A model generated the notes under the pieces. The model was not told the DNA's origin. It ran no database searches and saw only the letters and a program-made list of their open reading frames with translations. From assembly GCA_014284505.1 (NCBI GenBank), contig JAAFYY010000001.1:5084001-5148000 (forward strand): DNA of 64,000 bases, read 5' to 3'. Positions 30,970 to 41,057 of the stretch are shown here, one piece after another. The DNA comes from Streptacidiphilus sp. 4-A2 (lineage in GTDB: Bacteria > Actinomycetota > Actinomycetes > Streptomycetales > Streptomycetaceae). The first letter of the stretch is position 1. Each line of letters begins with the position of its first letter. Both the position numbers and the translations under genes were made by a program.

Positions 30970-30996
30970 CTGGCACTCTGGTAACAGGAGTGCCAG
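30970..30996 (-). promoter_or_regulatory. CIRCE operator upstream of hrcA-dnaJ
   Basis: A perfect 9-bp inverted repeat CTGGCACTC-N9-GAGTGCCAG. It matches the CIRCE consensus TTAGCACTC-N9-GAGTGCTAA at 7 of 9 positions per arm, with exact spacing, just upstream of hrcA. Confidence 0.92.
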
Positions 30997-31120
30997 CACC
31001 CGTCCGGCCAGTGTAAGGCGGAAGAGTGCGCCACCGGAACGGCTGGGCCGTCCCGGACGTACTTGTGGGTAGGCCCAGCAGGGCAGAATTGTCAGTGAAG
31101 GCACACTTTGAGGAGGGGCC

Positions 31121-32038
31121 ATGGCCAGGACACGCTTCGCACCCGACCGCGGCTTGACCAACCGCATGCTCATGACGATGTTTTTGATCGGGCTGCTGTA
31201 TGTGGTCTTCGTAGGTGTGCTGATCGTGGTACTCAAGGGCGCCTGGCCGATCGTCGTGATCGTCGCCGGGGGCCTGTTCATCGCGCAGTTCTGGTTCAGC
31301 GACAAGATCGCGGCCTTCAGCATGGGCGCCCGCGAGGTCACGCCGCAGGAATACCCGGAGCTGCACGGGGCGGTCGACCGGCTGTGCGCACTGGCCGACA
31401 TGGCCAAGCCGCGGGTGGCGGTGGCACAGAGTGACGTGCCGAACGCGTTCGCGACCGGGCGCAACGAGAAGAACGCTGTGGTGTGCGTCACCACCGGCCT
31501 GCTGCGCAGACTGGAGCCTGCCGAGCTCGAAGGCGTGCTCGCCCACGAGCTCTCCCATATCGCGCACCGGGACGTGATGGTGATGACCATCGCCGGCTTC
31601 CTGGGCGTGCTGGCCGGGGTGATCACCCGGATCGGTGTGCAGTTCGGCATGTTCGGCGGCTTCGACCGGCGTGACAACCGGGACGACAACAGCGGCATGA
31701 TCATGCTGGTGGTGATCGCCGTCAGTGCCGTCGCCTATGCCATCAGCTTCCTGCTGACCCGGATGCTGTCGCGCTACCGCGAGCTCTCCGCCGACCGCTC
31801 GGCGGCGCTGCTGACCGGCCGGCCCTCGGCCCTGGCCTCCGCGCTGACCAAGGTCACCGGGCAGATGGCAGCCATCCCGACCCAGGACCTGCGCCGCGCG
31901 CAGCCGTTCAACGCCTTCTACTTCGCCCCGGCGCTGAAGCCGAGCGAGGCCATGAGCAACGCCTTCTCGACCCACCCGACGCTGGAGAAGCGGCTGGAGC
32001 AGCTGGGCAAGATCAGCGCCGAGCTCGGCCGCTCGTAA
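31121..32038 (+). CDS. htpX: Membrane zinc metalloprotease HtpX (M48)
   Basis: An intact 305-residue inner-membrane protease for quality control of membrane proteins. N-terminal helices LMTMFLIGLLYVVFVGVLIVVL and PIVVIVAGGLFIAQFWF; then the conserved VAVAQSDVPNAFATGRNEKNAVVCVTTGLL, the active site HELSHIAHRD, two further helices (VMTIAGFLGVLAGVI; MLVVIAVSAVAYAISFLL), and LSRYRELSADRSAALLTGRP with the third zinc ligand. ATG 31121 follows GAGGAGG. The pspAB gene lies downstream. It is divergent from hrcA. Confidence 0.95.
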   Translation: MARTRFAPDRGLTNRMLMTMFLIGLLYVVFVGVLIVVLKGAWPIVVIVAGGLFIAQFWFSDKIAAFSMGAREVTPQEYPELHGAVDRLCALADMAKPRVAVAQSDVPNAFATGRNEKNAVVCVTTGLLRRLEPAELEGVLAHELSHIAHRDVMVMTIAGFLGVLAGVITRIGVQFGMFGGFDRRDNRDDNSGMIMLVVIAVSAVAYAISFLLTRMLSRYRELSADRSAALLTGRPSALASALTKVTGQMAAIPTQDLRRAQPFNAFYFAPALKPSEAMSNAFSTHPTLEKRLEQLGKISAELGRS

Positions 32039-32104
32039 CCGCCCCCCGTTCCCGCCCCTCCCGCCTCCTGCCTCCTGCCCCGCCTGCCTCACGAGGAGCA
32101 CCCC

Positions 32105-32686
32105 ATGGGCTTCCTGGACGCCCTGCTCGGCCGCACCAAGCCCGTCAAGCCCGACCTGGACCAGCTCTTCGGCCTGCCCTCGGCCGCGATCACGCTGGAG
32201 GCCGCGGCCGGATTCAAGCCCACCGGCGTCGGATCGGTGTGCTTCGCCGCCGTCGAGGGCGGCGCCTTCGCGCAGATCCAGCAGGATGTACAGGCCCTGC
32301 TGGACGCCGACACCGGCAGCGAGGGGCATGTCCCGATCGAGCCCACCCGCGACGACTACGGCTACACCTGGCTGACCTCGCGGCACGCCCCGGACGACAT
32401 CGTCTCGCTGGTCAACGACGTGCACGCGGTGAACACCGCGCTGGAGAGCACCGGCTTCGGCCCGCAGCTGCTCTGCTCGCTGGTGAACTTCACCGACGCC
32501 CAGAACCGCAAACTGGCCCTGGTCTACCTGTACAAGCGCGGCAGCTTCTACCCGTTCGCGCCGCTGCGGGGCGAGAAGCGGGACAACCCGCTGGAGATCC
32601 AGATCAAGGCGATGCTCGGCAACGACCTGCGGATCGAGCAGGAGCTGACCCGCTGGTTCCCGGTCTGGGGAGCGCCCGGACTGTGA
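32105..32686 (+). CDS. pspAB: PspA-associated protein PspAB
   Basis: A 193-residue soluble protein beginning MGFLDALLGRTKPVKPDLDQLFGLPSAAITLEAAAGFKPTGVGSVCFAAVEGGAF and containing DDYGYTWLTSRHAPDDIVSLVNDVHAVNTALESTGFGPQLLCSLVNF and YLYKRGSFYPFAP. This matches the PspAB family, found beside htpX in actinobacteria and linked to envelope stress. The mechanism is unknown. ATG 32105 follows ACGAGGAGC. Its stop overlaps the GTG of the next gene by 4 bases. Confidence 0.85.
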   Translation: MGFLDALLGRTKPVKPDLDQLFGLPSAAITLEAAAGFKPTGVGSVCFAAVEGGAFAQIQQDVQALLDADTGSEGHVPIEPTRDDYGYTWLTSRHAPDDIVSLVNDVHAVNTALESTGFGPQLLCSLVNFTDAQNRKLALVYLYKRGSFYPFAPLRGEKRDNPLEIQIKAMLGNDLRIEQELTRWFPVWGAPGL

Positions 32687-33521
32687 CCGCGAGCCCCTCG
32701 TCCCGCCACTACAGCCCCGATCTGACCCCGCCCTGGAAGCGCTCGACGCCTCCGCCGGAGGTGCCCGCCGAGCGGGACCTGGTGGTGGAGGAGCGCAGCA
32801 CCGGCTTCTGCGGCGCGGTGCTGCGCTGCGAGAAGACCGCCGAGGGCCTCACCGTCACGCTGGAGGACCGTCACCGCAAGCTGCGGGTCTTCCCGCTGAC
32901 CCGGGCGGCTTCCTGGTCGACGGCAGGCCGGTGACCCTGGTCCGGCCGGTGTCCGCGGCGGCGGCCGCGCCCTCGGCCCCGGCCCGGACCGCGTCCGGCT
33001 CGCTGGCGGTGCCGGGTGCCCGGGCCCGGGTGGCGCTGCCCAGCCGGATCTATGTCGAGGGCAAGCACGACGCCGAGCTGGTCGAGCGGGTCTGGGGCGA
33101 CGACCTGCGGATCGAGGGCGTGGTGGTGGAGTACCTGGAGGGCATCGACGACCTTCCGGCCATCGTCGCGGACTTCGCCCCGGAGCCCGGGCGGCGGCTC
33201 GGCGTGCTGGTGGACCACCTGGTCCCCGGCAGCAAGGAGTCGCGGATCGCGGAGCAGGTCGGCGGGGCCGACGTGCTGGTCGTCGGCCACCCGTACATCG
33301 ACGTCTGGGCCGCGGTGAAGCCCTCCTCGGTGGGCATCGCGGCCTGGCCCGAGGTCCCGCGCGGCGAGGAGTGGAAGCTCGGCGTCTGCCGCCGGCTGGG
33401 CTGGGCCGCCGACACCAGGGACGCCTGGCGCCGGATCCTGGCCTCGGTGGACTCCTTCCGCGACCTGGAACCGGCACTGCTGGGGCGGGTCGAGGAACTG
33501 ATCGACTTCGTCACCGGCTGA
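32683..33521 (+). CDS. DUF3097 family protein
   Basis: A conserved actinobacterial protein of unknown function. The N-terminal part reads VTASPSSRHYSPDLTPPWKRSTPPPEVPAERDLVVEERSTGFCGAV. The main domain reads SRIYVEGKHDAELVERVWGDDLRIEGVVVEYLEGIDDLPAIVADFAPEPGRRLGVLVDHLVPGSKESRIAEQVGGADVLVVGHPYIDVW; the V-E-G-K-x-D and V-D-H-L patterns recall a TOPRIM-type metal site, which is only a suggestion. A break near 32905 is repaired by one base, giving ~279 residues. The GTG start overlaps the pspAB stop (GTGA). Confidence 0.82.
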
Positions 33522-33531
33522 CCACGGCGGC

Positions 33532-33645
33532 CGGGCCGGTCGGGTCCGGCCGGTCGGGTCCGGTCGCTTGGGTCCGGGCTGTTCGGGTCCGGGCCGGTCG
33601 GGTCCGGGCTGTTCGGGTCCGGGTCGGTTGAGTCCGGGCCGGGCC
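33532..33645. repeat. Degenerate GGGTCCGG-type repeats between convergent genes
   Basis: Multiple imperfect copies of a 14-16-base unit resembling CGGTCGGGTCCGGGC fill the gap between the DUF3097 gene and hemW. There is no coding potential on either strand that resembles a protein, and no clear hairpin. Confidence 0.65.
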
Positions 33646-33657
33646 GGCCCCGGCGGC

Positions 33658-34896
33658 TCAGTCGACCAGGTCCCGGACCACGGCGTCGGCCAGCAGCCGG
33701 CCGCGCAGGGTCAGTACCGCCCGCCCGTCGGCGTAGGGCGCGGCCGCCAGCAGGCCGTCGGCCAGAGCCTGCCCGGCGGCCTTGCGCCCGGCCTCGTGCA
33801 GCAGGTCCAGCGGGCAGCCGTCGGCGAGCCGGAGCTCCAGCAGGATCCGCTCGACCCGGCGGTCCTCCTCGCTCAGCCGTTCACGCCCCTGCGCCGGAGT
33901 GCGGCCCTCGGCGAGCGCCTGCGCATAGGCCGCCGGATGCTTGGCATTCCACCAGCGCACGCCCCCGACATGGCTGTGCGCGCCGGGGCCCGCACCCCAC
34001 CAGTCCGCGCCGGTCCAGTACAGCTCGTTGTGCCGGCAGCGGGCCGCCGGACCGGTTGCCCAGTTGGACACCTCGTACCAGTCGAGACCGGCGGCGCTCA
34101 GCAGTTCCTCGGCGATCAGGTAGCGGTCGGCGTGGACGTCGTCGTCGGTCATCGGGATCTCGCCGCGGCGGATCCGGGCCGCCAGCCTGGTGCCCTCCTC
34201 GACGATCAGCGCATAGGCCGAGACATGGTCGGGACCGGCCCCGAGCGCCGCCTCCAGCGAGGCCCGCCAGTCGTCGTCGCTCTCGCCCGGCGTGCCGTAG
34301 ATCAGGTCCAGGTTGATGTGCTCGAAGCCCTCCGCCCTGGCCTCGGCCACGCAGGCCTCCGGGCGTCCCGGGGTGTGCCGGCGCTCCAGCAGTTCCAGCA
34401 CCCGCGGCCGGGCGCTCTGCATGCCGAAGCTGAGCCGGTTGAAGCCGCCCGCGCGCAGCTCCGCCAGATAGGCCGGGCCGACCGACTCCGGGTTGGCCTC
34501 GGTGCTGACCTCCGCCCCCGGCGCCAGGCCGAACTCGTCCCGGATCGCGGCCAGCATCCGGACCAGGTCGCGGGCCGGGAGCAGGGTCGGCGTGCCACCG
34601 CCGAGGAACACCGTCTGCACCGGGAGCTCGGCGTCTCCCAGCACCCGCCGGGCGTGCCGGATCTCGGCGACCAGATTGTCCGCGTAGGTCTCCTGCGAGG
34701 CCACGGCCCCGGAGGAGTGCAGCTCGGAGGCGGTGTAGGTGTTGAAGTCGCAGTACCCGCAGCGGGTCGCGCAGTAGGGGACGTGGACGTAGAAACCGAA
34801 GGGCCGCTGCCCGAGCTCGCTCAGGGCGTGCTCGGGCAGGGCCCCGTCGGCGGGGACGGCTTCGCCGTCAGGGAGTGCGGAGGGCATGGATCCCAT
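33658..34896 (-). CDS. hemW: Radical SAM haem chaperone HemW
   Basis: A 412-residue intact protein related to oxygen-independent coproporphyrinogen oxidase but now regarded as a haem-trafficking chaperone. The radical-SAM cluster motif is C-x3-C-x2-C in YCATRCGYCDFNTYTASEL, followed by TVFLGGGTPTLL, VSTEANPESVGPAYLAELRAGGFNRLSFGMQS and INLDLIYGTPGES. The C-terminal HemN-like domain includes WATGPAARCRHNELYWTGADWWGAGPGAHSHV. It lacks the fourth N-terminal Cys of true HemN, favouring HemW. Start 34896, or the in-frame ATG at 34887. Confidence 0.9.
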   Translation of the reverse strand: MGSMPSALPDGEAVPADGALPEHALSELGQRPFGFYVHVPYCATRCGYCDFNTYTASELHSSGAVASQETYADNLVAEIRHARRVLGDAELPVQTVFLGGGTPTLLPARDLVRMLAAIRDEFGLAPGAEVSTEANPESVGPAYLAELRAGGFNRLSFGMQSARPRVLELLERRHTPGRPEACVAEARAEGFEHINLDLIYGTPGESDDDWRASLEAALGAGPDHVSAYALIVEEGTRLAARIRRGEIPMTDDDVHADRYLIAEELLSAAGLDWYEVSNWATGPAARCRHNELYWTGADWWGAGPGAHSHVGGVRWWNAKHPAAYAQALAEGRTPAQGRERLSEEDRRVERILLELRLADGCPLDLLHEAGRKAAGQALADGLLAAAPYADGRAVLTLRGRLLADAVVRDLVD

Positions 34897-34980
34897 TGTC
34901 CGGCATCAGGAGCGGCGCCCGGCGCCCCGCCGGGCGCCGGTCGGCCGCAGGCCGGGCACAGACCGGTCGCCGGCCGGGCG

Positions 34981-36913
34981 CTACGCCTCGACGGTGCCCG
35001 CGTACATCTTCTCGATCGCGGCGGAGTGCTCGCGCTCCACCACCGGACGCTTGACCTTGAGGCTGGGGGTCAGCTCGCCGTGCTCGATGTCCAGGTCGCG
35101 CGGCAGCACGGTGAACTTCTTGATGGTCTGCCAGCGCTGGAGACCGGTGTTGAGCTCCCGTACAAAGCCGTCGATCAGCTTGTCCACCTGCTCCGAGGCG
35201 CAGACCTCGGCGTAGGAGCGGCCGCCCAGCCCGTGGCTGGAGGCCCACTGCATGATGGCCGGCTCGTCCAGGGTGATCAGCGCGGTACAGAAGTTCCGGC
35301 TGGCACCGATGACCAGGATGTTGCTGACGAACGGGCAGACCGCCTTGAACCGGCCCTCGACCTCGCTGGGGGCGACGTACTTGCCGCCGGAGGTCTTGAA
35401 CATGTCCTTCTTGCGGTCGGTGATCCGGACGAAGCCGTCCTTGTCGATCTCGCCGATGTCACCGGTGTGGAACCAGCCGTCGCTCTCCAGCACCTCGGCG
35501 GTGCGCTCCGGCTGGTTGTGGTAGCCGCGCATCACGCCCGGGCCGCGCAGCAGGATCTCGCCGTCCTCCGCGATCCGGACCTCGGAGCCGGGCAGGGGCG
35601 TGCCGACGGTGCCCACCCGGTAGTCCTCGCCGGGGTTGACCGTGGTCCCGGCGCTGCTCTCGGTCAGCCCGTATCCCTCCAGGATGTGCACCCGGCCCCG
35701 GAGAAGAAGTAGGCGATGTCCGGGCGAGCGCCGCGCTGCCGGAGATGCAGGCCCGCATCCGGCCGCCGAAGGCCTCCCGGATCTTCGCGTAGACCAGCCG
35801 GTCGGCGACGGCGTGCTGCGCCGCGAGGGTGAACGGGACCTTCCGGGTGCCGGTGGCGATCAGCGACTGCGCCCGGTGCGGGCGTAGTCGCGGGCGACTT
35901 GGCGGCCACATGAAGATCTTGTACTTGGCCCCGCCCTCCCGCCCGGGCCTTGGACGCGATGCCGTTGTAGACTTCTCGAACACCGTGGCGCGGAGGCATG
36001 TAGGTGGGCCTGACCACCGGCAGGTTGTGGATGATCCGGTCACCCGCCGTCGACGGCGGTGATCGATCCCACCTGGATTGGCTGGAGGTCAGTGCCTTGC
36101 CGAAGACGTGCGACAGCGGCAGCCACAGGTACTGGACGTCGTCCTTGGTCAGCAGCCCGTTGGTGACCTGCGGCGGCCTCGTAGGCCCAGCAGTCGTGGA
36201 CCAGCGGACGCCCCTTGGGGCGGCCGGTGGTGCCCGAGGTGTAGATCAGCGTCGCCAGCTGGTCGCGGCCGATCGCGGCGACGGTGTCGCGGACCGCCTG
36301 CGGGCTCTCCTTGAGGTGGGCCCGGCCGCGCTCCTCAGCTCGTCCAGCGAGAGCACTCCACGCTGCTCGTCGCTCGGGCTGCCGTCGATGGTGACGACGA
36401 ACGCAGCTCGGGCAAGGTGACCGCACTCGCCGAGGATCTTCGCCAGCTGCTTGGCGTCCTCCACCACCACACCGCGGCTGCCGGAGTCCTCCAGGATGAA
36501 GGAGGTCTCGTCGGCGTTGGTGCTGGGGTAGATCGCGGTGACGGCCGCCCCGGCGCACATGATGCCCATGTCGGTGAGGATCCACTCGATCCGGGTGGAG
36601 CAGGAGATGGCGATCCGCTCCTCCGGCCGGACACCCAGCGACATCAGCCCGGCCGCGACGGCCTCGACCCGCGCGGCGGCCTGGGCCCAGGTCAGCGAGA
36701 GCCACTGCTCGGCACCGGGGGCGCCGTCGGCGGCATGCTCGTCCACCGGAGCCGGATAGCGGTAGGCCTCGCGGTCAGGGGTCTGCGCCACCCGGGAGAG
36801 GAAGAGCTGTGCGACCGAGTTCGGACGCTGCTCGACCAGCGCAGTGGCGGGGGTCGCGGTCGCGCTGAGGACGGCGGGGCTCTGCGCTGCGGAGCTCTGG
36901 GGGTGGGGCTCAC
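34981..36913 (-). CDS. Long-chain acyl-CoA ligase (AMP-forming), heavily frameshifted
   Basis: Activates fatty acids with ATP and CoA. Seen in order: RPNSVAQLFLSRVAQTPDREAYRY, ERIAISCSTRIEWILTDMGIMCAGAAVTAIYPS, the P-loop-like LATLIYTSGTTGRPKG (A3), the glycine-rich EGYGLTESSAGTTVNPG, then SDGWFHTGDIGEIDKDGFVRITDRKKDMFKTSGGKYVAPSEVE (A7/A8) and LTPSLKVKRPVVEREHSAAIEKMYAG (A10 Lys region). At least seven indels lie between 35690 and 36900, so the middle third is approximate. The GTG at 36913 with GGAGG upstream gives a natural start once a C run is repaired; expected length is ~640 residues. It is upstream of hemW. Confidence 0.87.
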
Positions 36914-37242
36914 GGCTACCTCCGGCGGCCCAACGTCCGGGCCGAGACGTTTGTTAACCCACGAGTAACTACGGGGCACGCTCAGGGTAGAACTTCCGGG
37001 CCCGGCACGTAAGGGGCGAGAAGGGCGAGCTGCGGACGGGTTACCGACAAGTAGTCGGCAAACACCCTCAAAATGGCTTGCCGGTCGGCAAGTAAGCAAC
37101 CTACGATGAGGATCTCACTGTATGCCTTACCGGACTGCGGTGATGACAGGTACAACGTACGCAGACCGACGGCCTGGCGCGCGACGCGACGGCGCCCAGC
37201 GGGTGCACCACCCCTCCCACCTCGACCTCCTGAGAGAACCGT
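36914..37242. promoter_or_regulatory. Divergent promoter region between acyl-CoA ligase and ABC exporter
   Basis: A ~330-base stretch without a convincing gene, locally richer in A+T around 36950-37130. It carries two palindromes, CCGAC-N5-GTCGG (37044-37058) and CTTGCC-N4-GGCAAG (37077-37092), sharing a GTCGGCAA core. They are good candidates for a TetR/MarR-type operator. Confidence 0.5.
37077..37092. promoter_or_regulatory. Palindromic operator candidate upstream of the ABC exporter
   Basis: CTTGCCGGTCGGCAAG, a 6-bp perfect dyad with 4-base centre. A related half-site (GTCGGCAA) recurs at 37054-37061 beside the second palindrome. No regulator gene adjoins. Confidence 0.45.
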
Positions 37243-38975
37243 GTGCTGATCCGACTCCTGCGGGCCCATCTAGGCCCCTACACCAGGCCCATCTCGGTCC
37301 TGGTGCTGCTGCAGCTGATCCAGACCATAGCCACCCTCTACCTTCCCACGCTCAACGCCGACATCATCGACAACGGCGTGGTCAAGGGCGACACCACCTA
37401 CATCCTGCAGACCGGCGGGATCATGCTCGGGGTCACGGTGGCCCAGGTCGTCTGCGCCATCGGCGCGGTGTACTTCGGGCACGCACCGCCATGGCGCTCG
37501 GACGCGACATCCGCGCCTCGGTCTTCGACCGGGTCCAGTCGTTCTCGGCCCGCGAGGTCGGCCAGTTCGGCGCCCCCTCGCTGATCACCCGCAGCACCAA
37601 CGACGTCCAGCAGGTCCAGATGCTGGTGCTGATGACCTTCACGCTGATGGTCTCCGCGCCCATCATGTGCGTCGGCGGCATCATCATGGCGCTGAACCAG
37701 GACGTCCCGCTGTCCACCCTGCTGGTCGCGATCGTGCCGGTGCTGGGCGTGGTCATCGGCCTGATCGTCAGCCGGCTGCGCCCGCTGTTCCGCTCCATGC
37801 AGGTGCGCATCGACAACATCAACCGGATCCTGCGCGAGCAGATCACCGGCCTGCGGGTGATCCGGGCGTTCGTCAAGGACGGCTACGAGCGCGAGCGCTT
37901 CGGCGAGGCCAACGCCGACCTCACCCAGAACGCGATCCGCGTCGGCAAGCTGCTGGCGCTGATGTTCCCGCTGGTGATGATGGTGGTCAACGTCTCCAGC
38001 GTGGCGGTGCTGTGGTTCGGCTCGTACCGGATCAACAGCGGCGCGATGCAGATCGGCGCGCTCACCGCCTTCCTCAGCTATCTGATGCAGATCCTGATGT
38101 CGGTGATGATGGCGACCTTCATGTTCATGATGATCCCCCGCGCCGAGGTCTGCGCCGAGCGCATCGAGGAGGTGCTGGACACCGAGACCACCGTGGTCCC
38201 GCCGCTGGTGCCGGTCCGCGAGCTCAAGCGGACCGGGTACCTGGAGCTGCGCGGCGCCGAGTTCCGCTACCCCGGCGCAGAGTCCGCGGTGCTGCGCGAC
38301 ATCAACATCGACGCCCGCCCCGGCGAGACCACCGCGATCATCGGCAGCACCGGCTCCGGCAAGACCACCCTGCTGACGCTGATCCCCCGGCTGTCCGACG
38401 CCACCGACGGCACCGTGCTGGTCGACGGCGTGAACGTGCGCGACCTGGACCCGGCACTGCTCTCCCGCGTGGTCGGACTGGTCCCGCAGAAGCCCTACCT
38501 GTTCTCCGGCACCGTCGCCAGCAACCTGCGCTACGGCAACCCCGACGCCACCGACGAGGAGCTCTGGGCCGCGCTGGAGACCGCCCAGGCCCGGGACTTC
38601 GTGGAGAAGCTGCCGGAAGGCCTGGACGCCCCGATCGCCCAGGGCGGCACCAATGTCTCCGGCGGCCAGCGCCAGCGCCTGGCCATCGCCCGGGTGCTGG
38701 TCCGCCGTCCGGAGATCTACCTGTTCGACGACTCCTTCTCCGCCCTGGACTACGCCACCGACGCGCGGCTGCGCGCGGCTCTCGCCCACGAGACCGCCGA
38801 CTCCACCGTGGTCATCGTCGCCCAGCGGGTCAGCACCATTCGCGACGCCGACCGGATCATCGTCCTGGACGAGGGCAGTGTCGTCGGCACCGGAACCCAC
38901 CACGAGTTGATGGACACCAACGAGACCTACCGCGAAATCGTCCTCTCCCAGCTGACCGAGGCGGAGGCGGCATGA
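37243..38975 (+). CDS. ABC exporter half-transporter 1 (degenerate ATP site subunit)
   Basis: A membrane-spanning domain fused to an ABC ATPase. Six-helix region: LVLLQLIQTIATLYLPTLNADIIDNG; FTLMVSAPIMCVGGIIMAL; LLVAIVPVLGVVIGLIVSRL; FPLVMMVVNVSSVAVLWFG. ATPase: Walker A IIGSTGSGKTTLL, Q-loop VPQKPYLFSGT, signature VSGGQRQRLAIARVL, Walker B YLFDDSFSALD in which the catalytic Glu is Asp, as in the degenerate site of heterodimeric exporters such as TM287/288 and LmrCD. A break near 37480 is repaired by one base (~577 residues). GTG 37243. Its stop overlaps the next ATG by 4 bases. The substrate, possibly lipid or drug, cannot be told. Confidence 0.92.
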
Positions 38976-40987
38976 GTTCCGAACAGGAAGCGGCGGCCAA
39001 GCGCCGCGGCCCCGCCGCGATGCCCGGCCCCGGCCGGATGATGGCCGGGGGACCGGTCGAGAAGTCGCTGAACTTCAAGGCCTCCGGCAAGCGGCTGCTC
39101 GGGCTGCTGCGCCCGGAACGCGCGCTGATCTCGATCGCGCTGGTGCTGGCCCTGGTCAGCGTCACCATGTCGGTGATCGGTCCGAAGATCCTCGGCAACG
39201 CCACCGACCTGATCCTGGCCGGGTCTTCGGCAAGAAGCTGCCGGCCGGTGTCACCCAGGCCGACTACGTCGCCCAACTGCGCCGGACGGGCCACGGCCGA
39301 CAGGCCGACCTGTTCGCCGCGATGCACCACGTCCGTCCCGGTCAGGGCATCGACTTCAACGCCGTCGGCAGCGTGCTGCTGTGGGTGCTGGGGATCTACG
39401 TGCTGTCGGGCCTGTGCGGCATCGTCCAGGCCCGGCTGCTGAACCGGGCGCTGCAACGCTCCGTCCAGCGGCTGCGCGCCGAGGTCGAGGACAAGATCTC
39501 CCGGCTGCCGCTGCGCTACTTCGACCAGCAGCCGCGCGGCGAGGTGCTGAGCCGGGTCACCAACGACATCGACAACATCGGGCAGACCCTCCAGCAGACG
39601 CTCAGCCAGATCCTGGTCTCGCTGCTGACCATCATCGGCGTGCTCAGCATGATGTTCTACATCTCCTGGCTGCTGGCCCTGATCGCGCTGCTCAGCGTCC
39701 CGGCCTCGGTGGTGATCGCCACCAAGGTCGGCAAGCGGGCGCAGCCCCAGTTCGTCGCCCAGTGGAAGACCACCGGCAAGCTCAACGCGCACATCGAGGA
39801 GATGTACAGCGGGCACGCCCTGGTCAAGGTCTTCGGGCGGCAGGAGGAGTCGGCGGAGCTCTTCCGCGAGCAGAACGAGAAGCTCTACAACTCCAGCTTC
39901 CGGGCGCAGTTCGTCTCCGGGATGATCCAGCCCTGCATGATGTTCATCGGCAACATCAACTATGTGCTGGTGGCGGTCGTCGGCGGGCTGCGGGTCGCCT
40001 CCGGCGCACTGTCCATCGGCGACGTGCAGGCGTTCATCCAGTACTCGCGGCAGTTCAGCCAGCCGCTGACCCAGGTCGCGAGCATGTCCAACCTGGTGCA
40101 GTCCGGCGTCGCCTCCGCGGAGCGGGTCTTCGAGCTGCTGGACGCTCCCGAGCAGGAGCCCGACCCGGCCCACCCGTCACCCACCACCACCCTTGACGGA
40201 GGTGCTTCGCACCACACCTCCCTCCCGGAGCGCCCCCAGGCGCTGCGCGGCCAGGTCGCGTTCGAGCACGTGGCCTTCCGCTACGACCCGGCCAAGCCGC
40301 TGATCGAGGACCTCTCGCTGACCGCCGACCCCGGTCACACGGTGCCATCGTCGGCCACCGGCGCCGGGAAGCACCACCTGGTCAACCTGCTGATGCGGTT
40401 CTACGAGGTCTCCGGCGGCCGATCACCCTGGACGGCGTGGACATCGCCAAGATGTCGCCGCGAGAGCTGCGCTCCGGGATCGGCATGGTGCTCCAGGACA
40501 CCTGGCTGTTCGGCGGCTCCATCGCCGACAACATCGGCTACGGGCGGGAGGGGGCGACCCGCGAGGAGATCATCGCCGCCGCCAGGGCCGCGCACGTCGA
40601 CCGCTTTGTCCGCACCCTGCCGAGGGCTACGACACGGTCATCGACGACGAGGGCACCGGGGTCAGCGCGGGTGAGAAGCAGCTGATCACCATCGCCCGGG
40701 CGTTCCTGGCCGAGCCGTCGATCCTGGTCCTGGACGAGGCCACCAGCTCCGTGGACACCCGCACCGAGGTGCTGATCCAGCGGGCCATGGCCAAGCTGCG
40801 TACCGGCCGCACCGCCTTCGTCATCGCCCACCGGCTGTCGACGATCCGCGACGCGGACACCATCCTGGTGATGGAGAACGGCGCGATCGTCGAACAGGGC
40901 AACCACAGCGACCTGTTGGAGGCGGACGGGGCCTACGCCCGGCTGTACTCCGCACAGTTCTCGCAGGCGGTGGCGGAGGTCGACTGA
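38972..40987 (+). CDS. ABC exporter half-transporter 2 (catalytic subunit)
   Basis: Partner of the preceding gene, overlapping it by ATGA. Membrane domain: [96 protein letters not shown]. Characteristic [23 protein letters not shown] and [19 protein letters not shown]. ATPase: Walker A remnant TGAGK (damaged by indels near 40340-40375), [20 protein letters not shown], signature region [17 protein letters not shown], Walker [17 protein letters not shown] with intact Glu, H-loop [11 protein letters not shown]. Further breaks near 39225, 40420 and 40620. A non-conserved ~30-residue insert (about 40155-40240) precedes the ATPase. Confidence 0.9.
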
Positions 40988-41003
40988 CCTCCGCGCCGCG
41001 AAC

Positions 41004-41045
41004 AGACCGCCACCCCTCGGCCCCCGGGCCGGGGGGTGGCGGTCT
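41004..41045. terminator. Hairpin between convergent ABC and kinase genes
   Basis: A 13-bp perfect inverted repeat (AGACCGCCACCCC / GGGGTGGCGGTCT) with a GC-rich internal loop, between the stops of the ABC exporter and the kinase. Confidence 0.8.
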
Positions 41046-41057
41046 TCTGTCCACCGG

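Noticed and set aside
33568-35712. A 714-codon open frame on the plus strand
   Set aside because: Antisense to hemW and the acyl-CoA ligase; composition is Arg/Gly/Ala/Val-rich noise typical of GC-rich shadows.
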